A stretch of DNA of 64,000 bases, taken from NCBI RefSeq assembly GCF_003815875.1, contig NZ_CP033924.1, forward strand, positions 5,332,001-5,396,000. Direction: 5' to 3'. Positions 32,676 to 43,068 of this stretch are shown in pieces. Position 1 is the stretch's first letter, and each line of letters starts with the position of its first letter. A model generated the notes under the pieces. It ran no database searches and had not been told where the DNA came from. It worked only from the letters and a program-made list of their open reading frames with translations. The DNA comes from Chryseobacterium lactis (GTDB lineage Bacteria; Bacteroidota; Bacteroidia; Flavobacteriales; Weeksellaceae). Both the position numbers and the translations under genes were made by a program.

Positions 32676-32891
32676 TTATTTTCTGGGGGGAATGTTCTTA
32701 GGGTCCTCAGTGATAATGTCACTTTCAGTACTTGTAAATGCTTGAAGGCTGCTGCTTCCTATTTTCTTTATTTGTACTTTTTCGGAATTACTGGCAATCG
32801 AATCAACCGTATCAAACTCACTATCATTTCTGTTTGAATTCATTACAATCAAAAGCAAAACGAGCACAAAATAAAAATTGAGCGTTTTCAT
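32676..32891 (-). CDS. Small secreted protein next to the regulator
   Basis: The 71-aa product from ATG 32,891 has a signal-like hydrophobic N-terminus (LNFYFVLVLLLIV) and a C-terminus EDPKNIPPRK. I have the impression of similar small proteins beside TPR/AraC regulators in Chryseobacterium, but no family name. It is divergent from the regulator gene and upstream of the precursor peptide on the same strand; it may be a signal peptide or unrelated. Confidence 0.55.
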   Translation of the reverse strand: MKTLNFYFVLVLLLIVMNSNRNDSEFDTVDSIASNSEKVQIKKIGSSSLQAFTSTESDIITEDPKNIPPRK

Positions 32892-33140
32892 AAAAATCAG
32901 TTTTTGTTTTCTGTTTGGAAATGTATAGAGGTAAAATGAAACTGACAAAATCTAAAATCAGTTTCATCACTATCTTGTGAAAAAAGAATTATATATATAC
33001 AAATAAGAATTATATTTTAATAAAAAAGATCTTTCTTTTCATAAATCATAAACATATAATATCCTGTTTTTAAATTATTTAAGTTTTTTTCACCAATAGA
33101 AGAAAAATTTATTTATTTTTATATTGTTTTATAGCTAAAA

Positions 33141-34853
33141 ATGAATAATTTAAAGTATATTTTTCTTATTTTATTTCTTTTTGGAGGATTTTTTTCTCTA
33201 TTTTCTTCACGATATAATCAAAAGCAAGTCGGTACTATGAGTTATTCCGAACTGGAACTGACTATTCAAAATTTAGAAAATAAACCTGATGAACAGTGGA
33301 AATACATCAATAATTTCATCCGAAAGGCTAAAAAAGAAACCAACCCTGAAAAGACGAGAAGAGGTTATGTTCTGGCAAGTTTTAATAAGAGAGGCAAGGA
33401 ACAGATATTATATGGAGACAGCATATTAATTATTGCAAAGAAAATCAACGATAATAATATAATCGGTGACAGCTATTTGTCTCTGGGAATGTCTTATACT
33501 AATAATGAAAATTACCCTAAAGCATTGGATGCTTTTATTAAAGGATACGATTATATTAAAAAAAATAAAAATCCTTATTTAATTCATAATGCTGAATATC
33601 AAATAGCTCAAACCAAATCGTATCTGGGATTATATCAGGATGCACATGAATTATTAACGGACTGTGTTTCCTTTTTCAGATTACATCATGAAAAAATTGA
33701 AGATACCCATTATGCCTATTATTATCTTTATTCTTTAATTGCTCTGATAGAAACAAATAGTCATTTATCAAATTTTAATGCTAATACAAGCCTTATACAG
33801 GAAGGCATCGACTTTATAAAAAAGAATCCGGATTTCAAAGAATATTATGCTTATTTTATTTCTTCACAGGGAACTGATCTTTATTATCAGCATAAATATG
33901 ATCAAGCTGTAGTAAAAATTCACAAAGCCATTCAATTATATAATGATTCATGGAAACATCTTACTGACAAGTTTTATCTGGGAATGTCACTTTGGAAATT
34001 GGGAAAAAAGGAAGAAGCACTCCCCTATTTTTTATTATTCGATCAGGAATATAAAGAAACTGGAAAATTAGATCCTAAATTCCGGCCGGCCTTTGAAATT
34101 CTCATTCGACATTATTCAGAAAATAATGACAGTGAAAAGCAGCTCGAGTACATCAATACACTTCTTATACTGGATAAAGCGTATGAAAAAGATTATAAGT
34201 ATCTGAATTCTACGTTAAACAAAGAATATGATACAAAAAAGTTACACGAGGAAAAAGAAATACTTGAAAATAAAATTAAGTGGGAAAGGTTTTTTTATTT
34301 TACACTTATTGGCTTCGGATTTCTAGTGATTTTATTTTTAACATTTTTGCTTACCAAATATTATAACAGAAGAAAATATTCTAAAATATTGAATGAAAGA
34401 TATTTTGAAATACAGGATGAAGACATTCCAGTTCAAAATGAAATGTTCGAACAGACTAATGATGATGCAATAATTGATGACCAATTAGGAATAAATCCTT
34501 TAATTGTTGAAAATGTGCTTAAAACATTATCTTCTTTTGAAAAAGATAAACAGTATCTCAAAAAAAACATCTCCCTTGCCAGTATGTCTAAACTTTGTGG
34601 AACGAATACAGTTTATCTATCCAGAATTATCAATTTCTATAAGAAAAAAAGTTTCAATGAATATCTTAATGAATTAAGGCTGGATCACATCGTTTCTCAA
34701 TGGAAAAACAAACCTAAAACAAGATACATCAGTATACAAAAAACAGCAGAAAATGCAGGTTATAATACTACTCAAACTTTTACAAAAAATTTTCAGGAAA
34801 AATATAATATTCCACCTACCTATTTTCTCAATCAACTCAATAAAGAAAGCTAG
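33141..34853 (+). CDS. TPR-transmembrane-AraC regulator
   Basis: The 570-aa protein has a signal/anchor at residues 1-22, TPR repeats in the extracytoplasmic part (~75-370), a transmembrane helix at ~388-410 (FFYFTLIGFGFLVILFLTFLL) and a C-terminal AraC-type helix-turn-helix (~465-570: ISLASMSKLCGTNTVYLSRIIN, TAENAGYNTTQTFTKNFQEKY). This one-piece sensor-regulator is common in Flavobacteriia. It likely senses a periplasmic signal and controls the adjacent divergent peptide genes; the target is inferred. Confidence 0.82.
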   Translation: MNNLKYIFLILFLFGGFFSLFSSRYNQKQVGTMSYSELELTIQNLENKPDEQWKYINNFIRKAKKETNPEKTRRGYVLASFNKRGKEQILYGDSILIIAKKINDNNIIGDSYLSLGMSYTNNENYPKALDAFIKGYDYIKKNKNPYLIHNAEYQIAQTKSYLGLYQDAHELLTDCVSFFRLHHEKIEDTHYAYYYLYSLIALIETNSHLSNFNANTSLIQEGIDFIKKNPDFKEYYAYFISSQGTDLYYQHKYDQAVVKIHKAIQLYNDSWKHLTDKFYLGMSLWKLGKKEEALPYFLLFDQEYKETGKLDPKFRPAFEILIRHYSENNDSEKQLEYINTLLILDKAYEKDYKYLNSTLNKEYDTKKLHEEKEILENKIKWERFFYFTLIGFGFLVILFLTFLLTKYYNRRKYSKILNERYFEIQDEDIPVQNEMFEQTNDDAIIDDQLGINPLIVENVLKTLSSFEKDKQYLKKNISLASMSKLCGTNTVYLSRIINFYKKKSFNEYLNELRLDHIVSQWKNKPKTRYISIQKTAENAGYNTTQTFTKNFQEKYNIPPTYFLNQLNKES

Positions 34854-34860
34854 ATTAAAA

Positions 34861-35625
34861 TTATTTATTCAACCAAATCAGGCATTCTGAAATCTGTGTC
34901 TTGCTGATAAATACTTCAGTATTCACTTCCGGATCCGGAGAAAGCTTGAGCTCTACTTTCTGGCTGGAATGTTTGATAATTTCAGTAATTGCTTCTTTAT
35001 TAATGATAAATTTCCGGTTTACTTTGAAGAAAACCTCCGGGTTTAACTTTTGAATAATATCCTTAATGGTATCATCATAAATATAGGTCTGATGATCCAA
35101 AGTCGTTAGAAAAAGATATTTACCGGATGCAAAAAAATAAGCCGTATTATTTTCGTCTATTGACTTCAGCTTATTTCCCTCTCTTACCATAAAACGCTTC
35201 ATCACTTCATGGTTATTTCCCTGTTGTAAGGTTGACATAGATTTCAATAAGGGTTCGGGATCAAAATTATTGCGTATTGAAATGAATTTCTGTAATGCTT
35301 TATGCAAATCCTCTTCTTCAAAAGGCTTGAGAAGATAATCTATCGTAAAATGCCTGAACACCCTCATCGCATATTCATCAAATGCCGTGATAAAGATAAT
35401 GGGAGTAAAAACTTCCACATGTTCAAAAATTTCGAGGCTCATCCCATCACCTAAATGAATATCCATAAAAATGAGATCTGCAGAATTGTTTTCGAAGAAG
35501 TCTATTGCCTGTTTTTTTGATCGAAGAATAACTGTTTCGGTAACAGGAATGATATGTTGTTTATCCAAAAGATTTTTCAGATAATTAACAGCCAGCAATT
35601 CATCTTCTATAATGGCAATTTTCAT
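34861..35625 (-). CDS. LytTR response regulator
   Basis: The 254-aa product from ATG 35,625 (further upstream the frame enters a terminator) has a receiver with IIEDE (5-9), phosphoacceptor Asp55 in FMDIHLGD, and Lys in DYLLKPFEE, then a LytTR DNA-binding domain (~150-254, FFKVNRKFIINK). Its partner is likely the LytS-type kinase at 43,069-44,652. A terminator separates it from the susD-like gene. Confidence 0.88.
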   Translation of the reverse strand: MKIAIIEDELLAVNYLKNLLDKQHIIPVTETVILRSKKQAIDFFENNSADLIFMDIHLGDGMSLEIFEHVEVFTPIIFITAFDEYAMRVFRHFTIDYLLKPFEEEDLHKALQKFISIRNNFDPEPLLKSMSTLQQGNNHEVMKRFMVREGNKLKSIDENNTAYFFASGKYLFLTTLDHQTYIYDDTIKDIIQKLNPEVFFKVNRKFIINKEAITEIIKHSSQKVELKLSPDPEVNTEVFISKTQISECLIWLNK

Positions 35626-35641
35626 AACATTACAAAAGTAC

Positions 35642-35677
35642 AAAAAAACCGCCAGAACGATTAAGTTCAAGCGGTTT
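35642..35677 (-). terminator. Terminator between susD-like and response regulator genes
   Basis: Read on the minus strand, AAACCGC pairs with GCGGTTT across 18 nt and is followed by a T-run (A-run at 35,642-35,648 on +). It should end or attenuate the metalloprotease-susCD transcript before the response regulator gene. Confidence 0.75.
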
Positions 35678-35699
35678 CAGGGGTTGTTAATATGAAGTG

Positions 35700-37028
35700 T
35701 TATAAATTAGGATTATTTCTCTTTGCACTCATCGGATATTCAATCGTATATCGTACATCATTTTGTTGAAGAATATATTCCTTACCACTAATTAAATGGC
35801 TTATTTTTTTCTGGTTTGCTCTCCTTAAATCGAACCAACGCTGTCCTTCCAACGCAAATTCTCTGTATCTCTCATCCATTATGAAATTCAGGAATGCTCC
35901 TGCATCCATGGAGGAAATGGTATTCTGTACAGAAGCATATCCATCCGGAGTATACCTGTTTTTTAATACCTTTAAAAGCGTTTCTTTAGCCTCATCAAGC
36001 TTATTCAACTTTAATAATGCTTCAGATTTTATAAAATATTGTTCTGCTGTTCGGAAAGACACTCTGAAATCTGAACTTCCGCCCTTAATAACTTTATATT
36101 TGCTACCGTTCTTTTCAAAATAAATTCCAAATCTTTTGTCTGCAGTAGTATTATAGGCTGCCAACAAGTCCGAAGATACAAAACAAAGGTTTTTTATAGA
36201 ATTATCCCATGTATTATCCAAAGCCATGATAGATTCCGGTGATGCAAAATGATTAGGTACCGTATTCGTAGTATTTAAATTAACCAAATCACTTTTTACA
36301 GCCAGCACCTGATCAGCATAGCTTACCGCTTTATTCCAGTCTCCTTCATAAAGAGCCGTTCTAGCCTGAAAAGCCATTAATGCAGTTTTTGAGAATCTAT
36401 AATTGACACCTGCCACCTGCTTTTGCTCTACCATAAGCTCTTCTGCTTTCCGGATATCAGCATGCACCTGGTTATACACTTCCTGTACCGAAGATGGCTT
36501 CAATACTTGTTCAATATCAATTTCCAGACTGATGGGAACTCCTTTGTCTGTAGAAGCTGTTGCACTATTGTAGGGAATCCCATACAGATTTACCATATCA
36601 AAATACAGATAGGCACGAAGCGCGTAGGCTTCCGCAAGAATCTGATTTTTTTCCGAAGAATCCTTCATCGTCTTACTCCCCTCATTAATGATTTGATTCA
36701 GATAAAAGTTCACGGAATAAAAACCTACCCATGGAAATTCTGTAGATGACGGATCGTTATTGGAATCCTTCCACATGGCAATTTCACGATAGGAAATAAA
36801 ATCCATTCCGTTTTCATCAATATTCACCTCATCTGTACGAAGGGCTGTTAAAGACTTGTGAACGGGATATTTTGAATAGGCAGATGTAAGTACTTTACGA
36901 TAATCCTCAGCAGTCGTAGGGATAATTTTCCCTTCAGGCTGAATATCTAAAAACCTGTCACATCCTACACTGATAAAGCTTATTGCTGCAATTGCTATAA
37001 ATGTTGTAATTTTTCTCATTGTTTTCAA
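35700..37028 (-). CDS. SusD/RagB-like outer-membrane lipoprotein
   Basis: The 442-aa protein has a lipoprotein signal ending SVGC and the SusD TPR-like helical fold, with FLDIQPEGKIIPTT near the N-terminus, EAYALRAYLYFDMVNLYG in the core, and a C-terminal ERYREFALEGQRWFDLRRAN typical of the family. SusD caps the SusC channel and binds the nutrient. The gene lies 3 bp after its susC partner. Confidence 0.92.
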   Translation of the reverse strand: MKTMRKITTFIAIAAISFISVGCDRFLDIQPEGKIIPTTAEDYRKVLTSAYSKYPVHKSLTALRTDEVNIDENGMDFISYREIAMWKDSNNDPSSTEFPWVGFYSVNFYLNQIINEGSKTMKDSSEKNQILAEAYALRAYLYFDMVNLYGIPYNSATASTDKGVPISLEIDIEQVLKPSSVQEVYNQVHADIRKAEELMVEQKQVAGVNYRFSKTALMAFQARTALYEGDWNKAVSYADQVLAVKSDLVNLNTTNTVPNHFASPESIMALDNTWDNSIKNLCFVSSDLLAAYNTTADKRFGIYFEKNGSKYKVIKGGSSDFRVSFRTAEQYFIKSEALLKLNKLDEAKETLLKVLKNRYTPDGYASVQNTISSMDAGAFLNFIMDERYREFALEGQRWFDLRRANQKKISHLISGKEYILQQNDVRYTIEYPMSAKRNNPNL

Positions 37029-37031
37029 GTT

Positions 37032-40000
37032 TTAAAAGGAAACATTAAATCCTACAGTTATCGACTTGGCTATGGGCTGTACATAAATATTACCATAAGT
37101 TTCCGGATCAAAATATCCTTTATAGCCATTACTGAATACGAAAAGGTTACGTCCTTCGATGCTTAGTCTCAAGCTGCTGATTCCCATGGGGCTTGTAAGT
37201 TCTTTAGGAAGTGTATATCCTAAACGGATACTGCTGATCCTCACATAGCTGATCTCTTTTGCCCATACATCCAGCAAGCTGTATACATTGGAGCGGTTTC
37301 CGGCAAACCATTTATTGGCCATCCAACCGTCAGGATTGGCATCCATATCAGGACTCGTAATCCCGGGAAGCGAAGATCCTGCTTCATAGATCTCTCTTGT
37401 GTAGTTTCTTCCTCTATCAAGCTCCATTCCGCGGTATGAAGGGGTTCTCATTACCGTCTGCTTAAGATTGACAGTTGCAGAAATCGTCAAGTCAAAATTG
37501 TGTACTTTAAAAGTATTGATGATCCCTCCTGTAAACTTCGGATCTCTGTCTCCGATATAAGTAAACATATTTCTCAGTTCAGCATTTGAAAGTTTTGTAT
37601 CTACAAGCTGTCCCGGAAGAAAATCTGCATATACATCATACAACTTAAAGAACTCTACTGCTGATATCTTTTCATTTCCTTTCCAAAACATAGGATTACC
37701 CTGCTCATCCATTCCGGCAGTTTTTAAAGCAAAAACAGCATTCACCGGAAGACCTTCTCTGGAAGGGAATATGGAATTGTCACGAGCTTGCTCGCTCAAT
37801 ACTCTACTCTTGTTATGAGCGAAATTAATTGTGGTTGTCCATTTGAAATTATCTTTATTGATATTTCTGGTAGAAAGAGCCAATTCAAAACCTTTGTTCG
37901 TTAAGCTTCCCCAGTTCATCATCGTATATTCAAATCCGGTTTCAAGCGGAGTTTCTTTCATACTGATCATATCAGTCCCTTTTCTGCTGTAAACATCTGC
38001 GGTAAGGTTGATACGATTTTGGAACAAGCCCAGATCAAGTCCAAAGTTAACATTGGTTGTTTTTTCCCAACGCAGCTTATCATTCGGAGGACTGATAACA
38101 TTGATAATATTTTCCTTTGATCCCGGAAGAATCGTTGTATCACTATATTCTCCAATAAAGAACGGTGATGTATTACGGTCGATATTTCCCTGAAGACCAT
38201 AAGATGCTCTTAATCTAAGGTTAGAAACAGCAGAAATATTTTTCATAAAATTCTCCTTCGTCACCAACCATGAACCTGAAACGGCCCATATCGGCAGGTA
38301 TTTATATTTTTTATTAACCCCGAATAAATTTGTACCGTCATACCTCACACTTCCAAAGAAAGTATATTTCTGATCATAGGTATAAGAAGCAGTAGCAAAC
38401 ATGGAAGCATAGGCATTCTCAATCGGAGGCATCTCACGATAGGTTTCATATCTTTTATCCGATCCAAAAGTTGAATTCGGAAAGACAATTGCGGTACCTC
38501 TTCTTGTGGTAGGATCATACCCGAATGCTCTGGTCACTGTAGTATTATCTTCTGTTTTACGCATCTCAGTTCCTGCCATCAAATCAATTTCATGTACTGA
38601 ATTGATCTTTGTACTGTACATTCCTTGCAATTTCCAGTTGTATTGAAAGAAATCATTATTCCAGTTTTGCTTTACTGCACCCGCAGGAAGGAAGTAGTGG
38701 TATCCGCCATCCTTATAATAACGGGTATTTTCTCTCATCTTTCTGGTGAAGTATGTATTTTCAGCGGCATATTTCTCTGTTTTATTAGCATCATACTGAA
38801 TGCCTAATTGAGACGTAAACCTCAAACTTTTTGAAACCTTATATTCTAAATCAAATATTGCTTTCAGTGAATTGTTCTTCAGAGTATAGCTTGTATTTTC
38901 TCTTTCTTCCAGGAAGTTAAAAGGAATATAACGATCATCAAAACCATCCATATCTCTATCATACCTGTAACTTCCGTCCGGATTGAAAGGAGTCAGATAA
39001 GGATTCACATTTCTTGAATAATTCATGGGATTGATTGATGCATCAGCATCTGTCACAAACGATTCGCGCTCGCTTTGTGTACCGAAAATAGAGATTCCTG
39101 CATTTAACTTATCGCTTAATTTATAATTGTTTTTTAAAGTCAGGTTATAACGCTTAAAACCGGTACCGATTGTGGTTCCTTCCTCATCATAGTATCCTAA
39201 CGAGAAGTAATAATCCGAACGGTCACTACCTCCCGAAATACTCAGTCCGTATTGTTTGTTGATGGCGTTTCTATACAATAATTTTCCCCAGTCTGTATTA
39301 TTATTTCTCAGACCGTTAATCTGCTGACGAGTCATGGAATTCAAGGCATCCAACCCTCCACTTCTGAAAGCATCCAACTGGCCGTTTTGCGTTAAAATTC
39401 TCATTATTTCCCCTTTATCAGCACGATACGTCAAATCTGCACGCTTGGCAAGCATCAATTCAAGATCAACCTTTTCAGAAGCGTTCATCAGATTAAGTTT
39501 ATCAAAATCAGGACGGGTTGTCACAAAGGTATCAGCAGAGAAATTTAATTTCAGGCTTCCTTTTTTTCCTTTTTTAGTTGTAATGGAAATGACCCCGTTT
39601 GCAGCTCTTGCTCCGTAGATTGCTGTTGCTGCGGCATCTTTAAGGATGGTAATATCTTCAATATCGTTAGGGTTTAATCCTGCAATGGAGAAGTTCTGAA
39701 GCTGGTCAATATTATCTTTATCAGTAAAGTTGGGTACATCATTCCCTTCCAATGGTAATCCGTCAATTACCCAAAGCGGATCTTGTGGACCGGAAAGCGA
39801 AGCTGTTCCTCTGATTCTGATTTTTGCCGGACTTCCAGGAGCTCCTGTTTCCGGAGTAACTGCTACCCCTGCAATCTGCCCTGATAACATCTGATCTACA
39901 CTGGCAACACCAGCCTGATTGATATTATCCATCTTTACGGTTGCAACAGCAGAAGTCTGCTTACGCTTCTCAATCTTCTGATAACCGGTAATGATAACTT

Positions 40001-40364
40001 CCTGTATTTTATTTTTATCTGAAACCTCAGCAACCAATCTTATGGTATAATTGGTCTGACCTTCATTAAGTTGAATAACCCTGGATTCATAGCCGGGATA
40101 GCTTACCAGTACAGACTTGGTGTCTGCTGGAATTTCCAGGATAAATTTTCCGTTTTTATCGGTTACGGTACCTACAGATACACTTTCAATAATCCCTTCC
40201 AGTTCTGTTTTGGTAGAAACCGACTGAGTTTCTATTTTTATAGATGCTCCGGTGATTACACCGGAAGTGTTTCCGTCTTCAATTTTTCCGGTAATGGTTT
40301 TCTTTTCCTGGGCCAGTGCAACCTGCGCCGCCAAAAGAGGTAAAAGTATTAGAGTTTTTTTCAT
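37032..40364 (-). CDS. SusC/RagA TonB-linked outer-membrane transporter
   Basis: The 1,110-aa protein has a signal peptide (ends AALAQ-type, VALAQ), a carboxypeptidase-D-like regulatory domain (~22-120), a plug (ITGYQKIEKRKQTSAV, IRIRGTASLSG, ITILKDAAATAIYGARAANGVI) and a C-terminal 22-strand barrel ending in aromatic FNVSF. The insert in CarboxypepD-like domain is slightly longer than usual. It would import an oligomer captured by the SusD lipoprotein; the neighbouring metalloprotease suggests peptide or protein-derived nutrient. Confidence 0.92.
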   Translation of the reverse strand: MKKTLILLPLLAAQVALAQEKKTITGKIEDGNTSGVITGASIKIETQSVSTKTELEGIIESVSVGTVTDKNGKFILEIPADTKSVLVSYPGYESRVIQLNEGQTNYTIRLVAEVSDKNKIQEVIITGYQKIEKRKQTSAVATVKMDNINQAGVASVDQMLSGQIAGVAVTPETGAPGSPAKIRIRGTASLSGPQDPLWVIDGLPLEGNDVPNFTDKDNIDQLQNFSIAGLNPNDIEDITILKDAAATAIYGARAANGVISITTKKGKKGSLKLNFSADTFVTTRPDFDKLNLMNASEKVDLELMLAKRADLTYRADKGEIMRILTQNGQLDAFRSGGLDALNSMTRQQINGLRNNNTDWGKLLYRNAINKQYGLSISGGSDRSDYYFSLGYYDEEGTTIGTGFKRYNLTLKNNYKLSDKLNAGISIFGTQSERESFVTDADASINPMNYSRNVNPYLTPFNPDGSYRYDRDMDGFDDRYIPFNFLEERENTSYTLKNNSLKAIFDLEYKVSKSLRFTSQLGIQYDANKTEKYAAENTYFTRKMRENTRYYKDGGYHYFLPAGAVKQNWNNDFFQYNWKLQGMYSTKINSVHEIDLMAGTEMRKTEDNTTVTRAFGYDPTTRRGTAIVFPNSTFGSDKRYETYREMPPIENAYASMFATASYTYDQKYTFFGSVRYDGTNLFGVNKKYKYLPIWAVSGSWLVTKENFMKNISAVSNLRLRASYGLQGNIDRNTSPFFIGEYSDTTILPGSKENIINVISPPNDKLRWEKTTNVNFGLDLGLFQNRINLTADVYSRKGTDMISMKETPLETGFEYTMMNWGSLTNKGFELALSTRNINKDNFKWTTTINFAHNKSRVLSEQARDNSIFPSREGLPVNAVFALKTAGMDEQGNPMFWKGNEKISAVEFFKLYDVYADFLPGQLVDTKLSNAELRNMFTYIGDRDPKFTGGIINTFKVHNFDLTISATVNLKQTVMRTPSYRGMELDRGRNYTREIYEAGSSLPGITSPDMDANPDGWMANKWFAGNRSNVYSLLDVWAKEISYVRISSIRLGYTLPKELTSPMGISSLRLSIEGRNLFVFSNGYKGYFDPETYGNIYVQPIAKSITVGFNVSF

Positions 40365-40370
40365 AGCGGA

Positions 40371-42938
40371 TTATTTATTTAAAGCCTCTTTAATACGGAT
40401 GATTAAGTCTGCATAGTGAGCCCTGGAGGCATCATCTCCTTTATATTCTCTTTTATATAGTAAGTCCAGTACCTTCTGTAATTCCGCTCTTTTGTAAGTC
40501 GTTACTTCAGATACTCTTTTCATGGATGAATAATTAATATTTCTCAGGCCCTGTTCGTCTTCATGGAAATTACAAATCGTTGGAACCTTTAGGGTATTGT
40601 CGATCTTTAAGGCTTTAACAGCTGTTTTTTCGAATAGTTTATTCACTGAAACAATCAATGCATCCACATAATTCTTTTGAGCCATCTTTTCAAGAATATT
40701 AAGATTTCCTTTTTTATTGAAAACAGATCCTCTTACCTGATCAAATAGATTCTCAACGGTGTAGATCTCTTCTTTAGACCCTGAAACCTGATGTTTTAAT
40801 TCATTTTCAAGCAGCCTCAATAATCGGTCATCCATCAACAGGGAGTAAATATTGGCATACTGCATTCCCCTTGCCAGTGTATATGGAGTTTGTTCAAACG
40901 GCCCCATCGGCGAGTTTTTAACCGGGTATGTTTTTTCTGTTATCGGATTAAAGAATAACCATTCCGGAAGGCTGATTGCATTTTTAATAAGATAATCAAC
41001 TGCTCTTTTCTGAGTCTCTGCCGGTACTGCTTCATACGCTTTTTTCTTGCTGCCAAAAACAGTATTGTTCAGGTAAATTCCTCCCACATTCGCCATTACG
41101 TGACCGGTATACAAATCCCATTGTCCGATAACACCCATATATAATTTTCCGGCATTGGTATAATCTTTACCATCTTCATAGGTCCAGCTTAACAGATTGT
41201 TGACAACAGTTTTTAAGTTTTTCAACCCGTATTCACTGGCCCTCATCGCATCATCTCCAAGGTCTTCAGATTGTGAACGCGGATCGATTGTTTCTAAGTA
41301 GCTTTGTTGTTCTCCGTAGAAATACATGGGGTCGTCCTGATGTTTTTCTATTAAATTTCTCAATGCTTTTTTCTCAGACATTTCATCCGGATACCAACGA
41401 TAGCCCCATTCAATAGCATATTTATCATACACTCCTATTTTCGGAGTAATAGCCGTTACTCCGTCTTCCGGCTGAGCCACGTAATTGTAACGGGCATAAT
41501 CCATAATAGAAGGGGCAGTACCGCCCATTTTATCGGTAAATTCTTTGGAACGAAGCGACTCTACAGGAAATGCAAAAGAAGCTCCCATATTATGTTTCAA
41601 TCCGAACGTATGCCCTACTTCATGAGACGACACAAAACGAATAGCCTCACCCATATGTTCATCACTAAATTTATTACCTCTGGATTTCGGATCTATGGGT
41701 CCGGTTTGAATTCTCATCCATTCCTGAAGTGAAGTCATAACATTGTGCCACCAGATGATATCAGATTCGATAATTTCACCACTTCGCGGATCCACTACTG
41801 AAGGCCCCATCGCATTTGCTTTAGGTGAAGCTGCATAGGTAATCACTGAATATCTTACATCATCGATATCAAAATCTTCATCTTTTTCATCAGGCATTTT
41901 TGCAATTACTGCATTTTTAAAACCTGCCTGTTCAAAAGCAGCCTGCCAGTCGTAAACTCCGGCAATGATCTTTTCACGCCATTGTTTAGGTGTTGAAGGA
42001 TCAATATAATAAACGATCTGTTTTTTCGGTTCTACTAATTCTCCCCTCAGGTACTTTTCTCTATCTTCGTCTTTAGGTTCAAGGTTCCAACGGGTGATGA
42101 AGAATTTTTCATCCATCTTCTGCTGGCGGTCGTTGAAAGCCCAATGCTTTTCTGTGAAAAATCCTACTCTTGAATCGGAGATTCTTGGTTTCATAGGGTT
42201 CCTGGAAAGCAGTACAAGATTGGTAGTAACTCCTAAAGTTACCGGCAGATCAACTCCTCCTTCATTTACAGAGGTTGTCAGCTGAGATTTCACGACAAGG
42301 TTTTTAGGAAATGTCTTTACTCCTTCAATATAAGAAAGACTCGATTTTACCGACCCACCCAATCCAACATTAGCCAGTACATCATTAAAACTTTTCTGAT
42401 TTCCATCAAAGACTTTATTGACTTTAATAGCCACAGAAGTGGAATCACTGTTTTGTGCTTCAATATCAAAAACTTCAATGACAGATTCCGAAAAGTTATC
42501 TTTTACAGATTTTGTAATGGCATCATTCTTAGGTGAGGATACTTTTACGTCCGAAGTTTTTACCCAAACTTTTCTGGCTACATTATCACGGTGAAAAGTG
42601 ATGATCTTATTTTCATAATTCATTCCTTTGTTCAGGCCTGCCTCGTTAACCTGCATAGGAACCTGAGACAGCTTATTAACCACCAAAAACTGGCGTCCCA
42701 TTAAACTGTCCGGAATTTCAAAGTAAACATCCGTTTTTACCTGAATAGTATTAAAAAGCCCTTTTTTATAAGTCCCTTTCTTGATCAGGTCTTCTATTTT
42801 TTTTGCCTTCTTTGATGATGAAGTTTCTGTTTTATCAGTTTTGTCTTTATTGACCTTTACTGTATCTTTCTTCTGTGCCAGTGCCATTGGTGAAGCCATA
42901 GCAAGTCCTAAATACAGTGCCAGTCTGTAATTCTTCAT
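40371..42938 (-). CDS. Secreted zinc metalloprotease (DUF5117/DUF4953 type)
   Basis: The protein has a signal peptide (MALAQ end) and the extended zinc-binding motif HEVGHTFGLKH (His439, Glu440, His443, His449 from ATG 42,938; an ATG six codons earlier is possible). The surrounding 855-aa architecture, with large beta N-terminal domain and helical C-terminal part, matches the DUF5117-DUF4953 proteases that occur with Bacteroidota SusCD pairs. It lies 6 bp before susC, so the enzyme probably makes the peptide that the transporter imports. Confidence 0.85.
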   Translation of the reverse strand: MKNYRLALYLGLAMASPMALAQKKDTVKVNKDKTDKTETSSSKKAKKIEDLIKKGTYKKGLFNTIQVKTDVYFEIPDSLMGRQFLVVNKLSQVPMQVNEAGLNKGMNYENKIITFHRDNVARKVWVKTSDVKVSSPKNDAITKSVKDNFSESVIEVFDIEAQNSDSTSVAIKVNKVFDGNQKSFNDVLANVGLGGSVKSSLSYIEGVKTFPKNLVVKSQLTTSVNEGGVDLPVTLGVTTNLVLLSRNPMKPRISDSRVGFFTEKHWAFNDRQQKMDEKFFITRWNLEPKDEDREKYLRGELVEPKKQIVYYIDPSTPKQWREKIIAGVYDWQAAFEQAGFKNAVIAKMPDEKDEDFDIDDVRYSVITYAASPKANAMGPSVVDPRSGEIIESDIIWWHNVMTSLQEWMRIQTGPIDPKSRGNKFSDEHMGEAIRFVSSHEVGHTFGLKHNMGASFAFPVESLRSKEFTDKMGGTAPSIMDYARYNYVAQPEDGVTAITPKIGVYDKYAIEWGYRWYPDEMSEKKALRNLIEKHQDDPMYFYGEQQSYLETIDPRSQSEDLGDDAMRASEYGLKNLKTVVNNLLSWTYEDGKDYTNAGKLYMGVIGQWDLYTGHVMANVGGIYLNNTVFGSKKKAYEAVPAETQKRAVDYLIKNAISLPEWLFFNPITEKTYPVKNSPMGPFEQTPYTLARGMQYANIYSLLMDDRLLRLLENELKHQVSGSKEEIYTVENLFDQVRGSVFNKKGNLNILEKMAQKNYVDALIVSVNKLFEKTAVKALKIDNTLKVPTICNFHEDEQGLRNINYSSMKRVSEVTTYKRAELQKVLDLLYKREYKGDDASRAHYADLIIRIKEALNK

Positions 42939-43068
42939 TAAAATAGTCCGATTCATTCCAAATAGTAAATATCTTAGTTTCAGCTAGCAAAGCTATAGGT
43001 ATAGTGAATTATATGGGGTGCATTAGGGAGTGAGAGGCTCATTTTCGGGAGTGAATGGATTTTTAATT

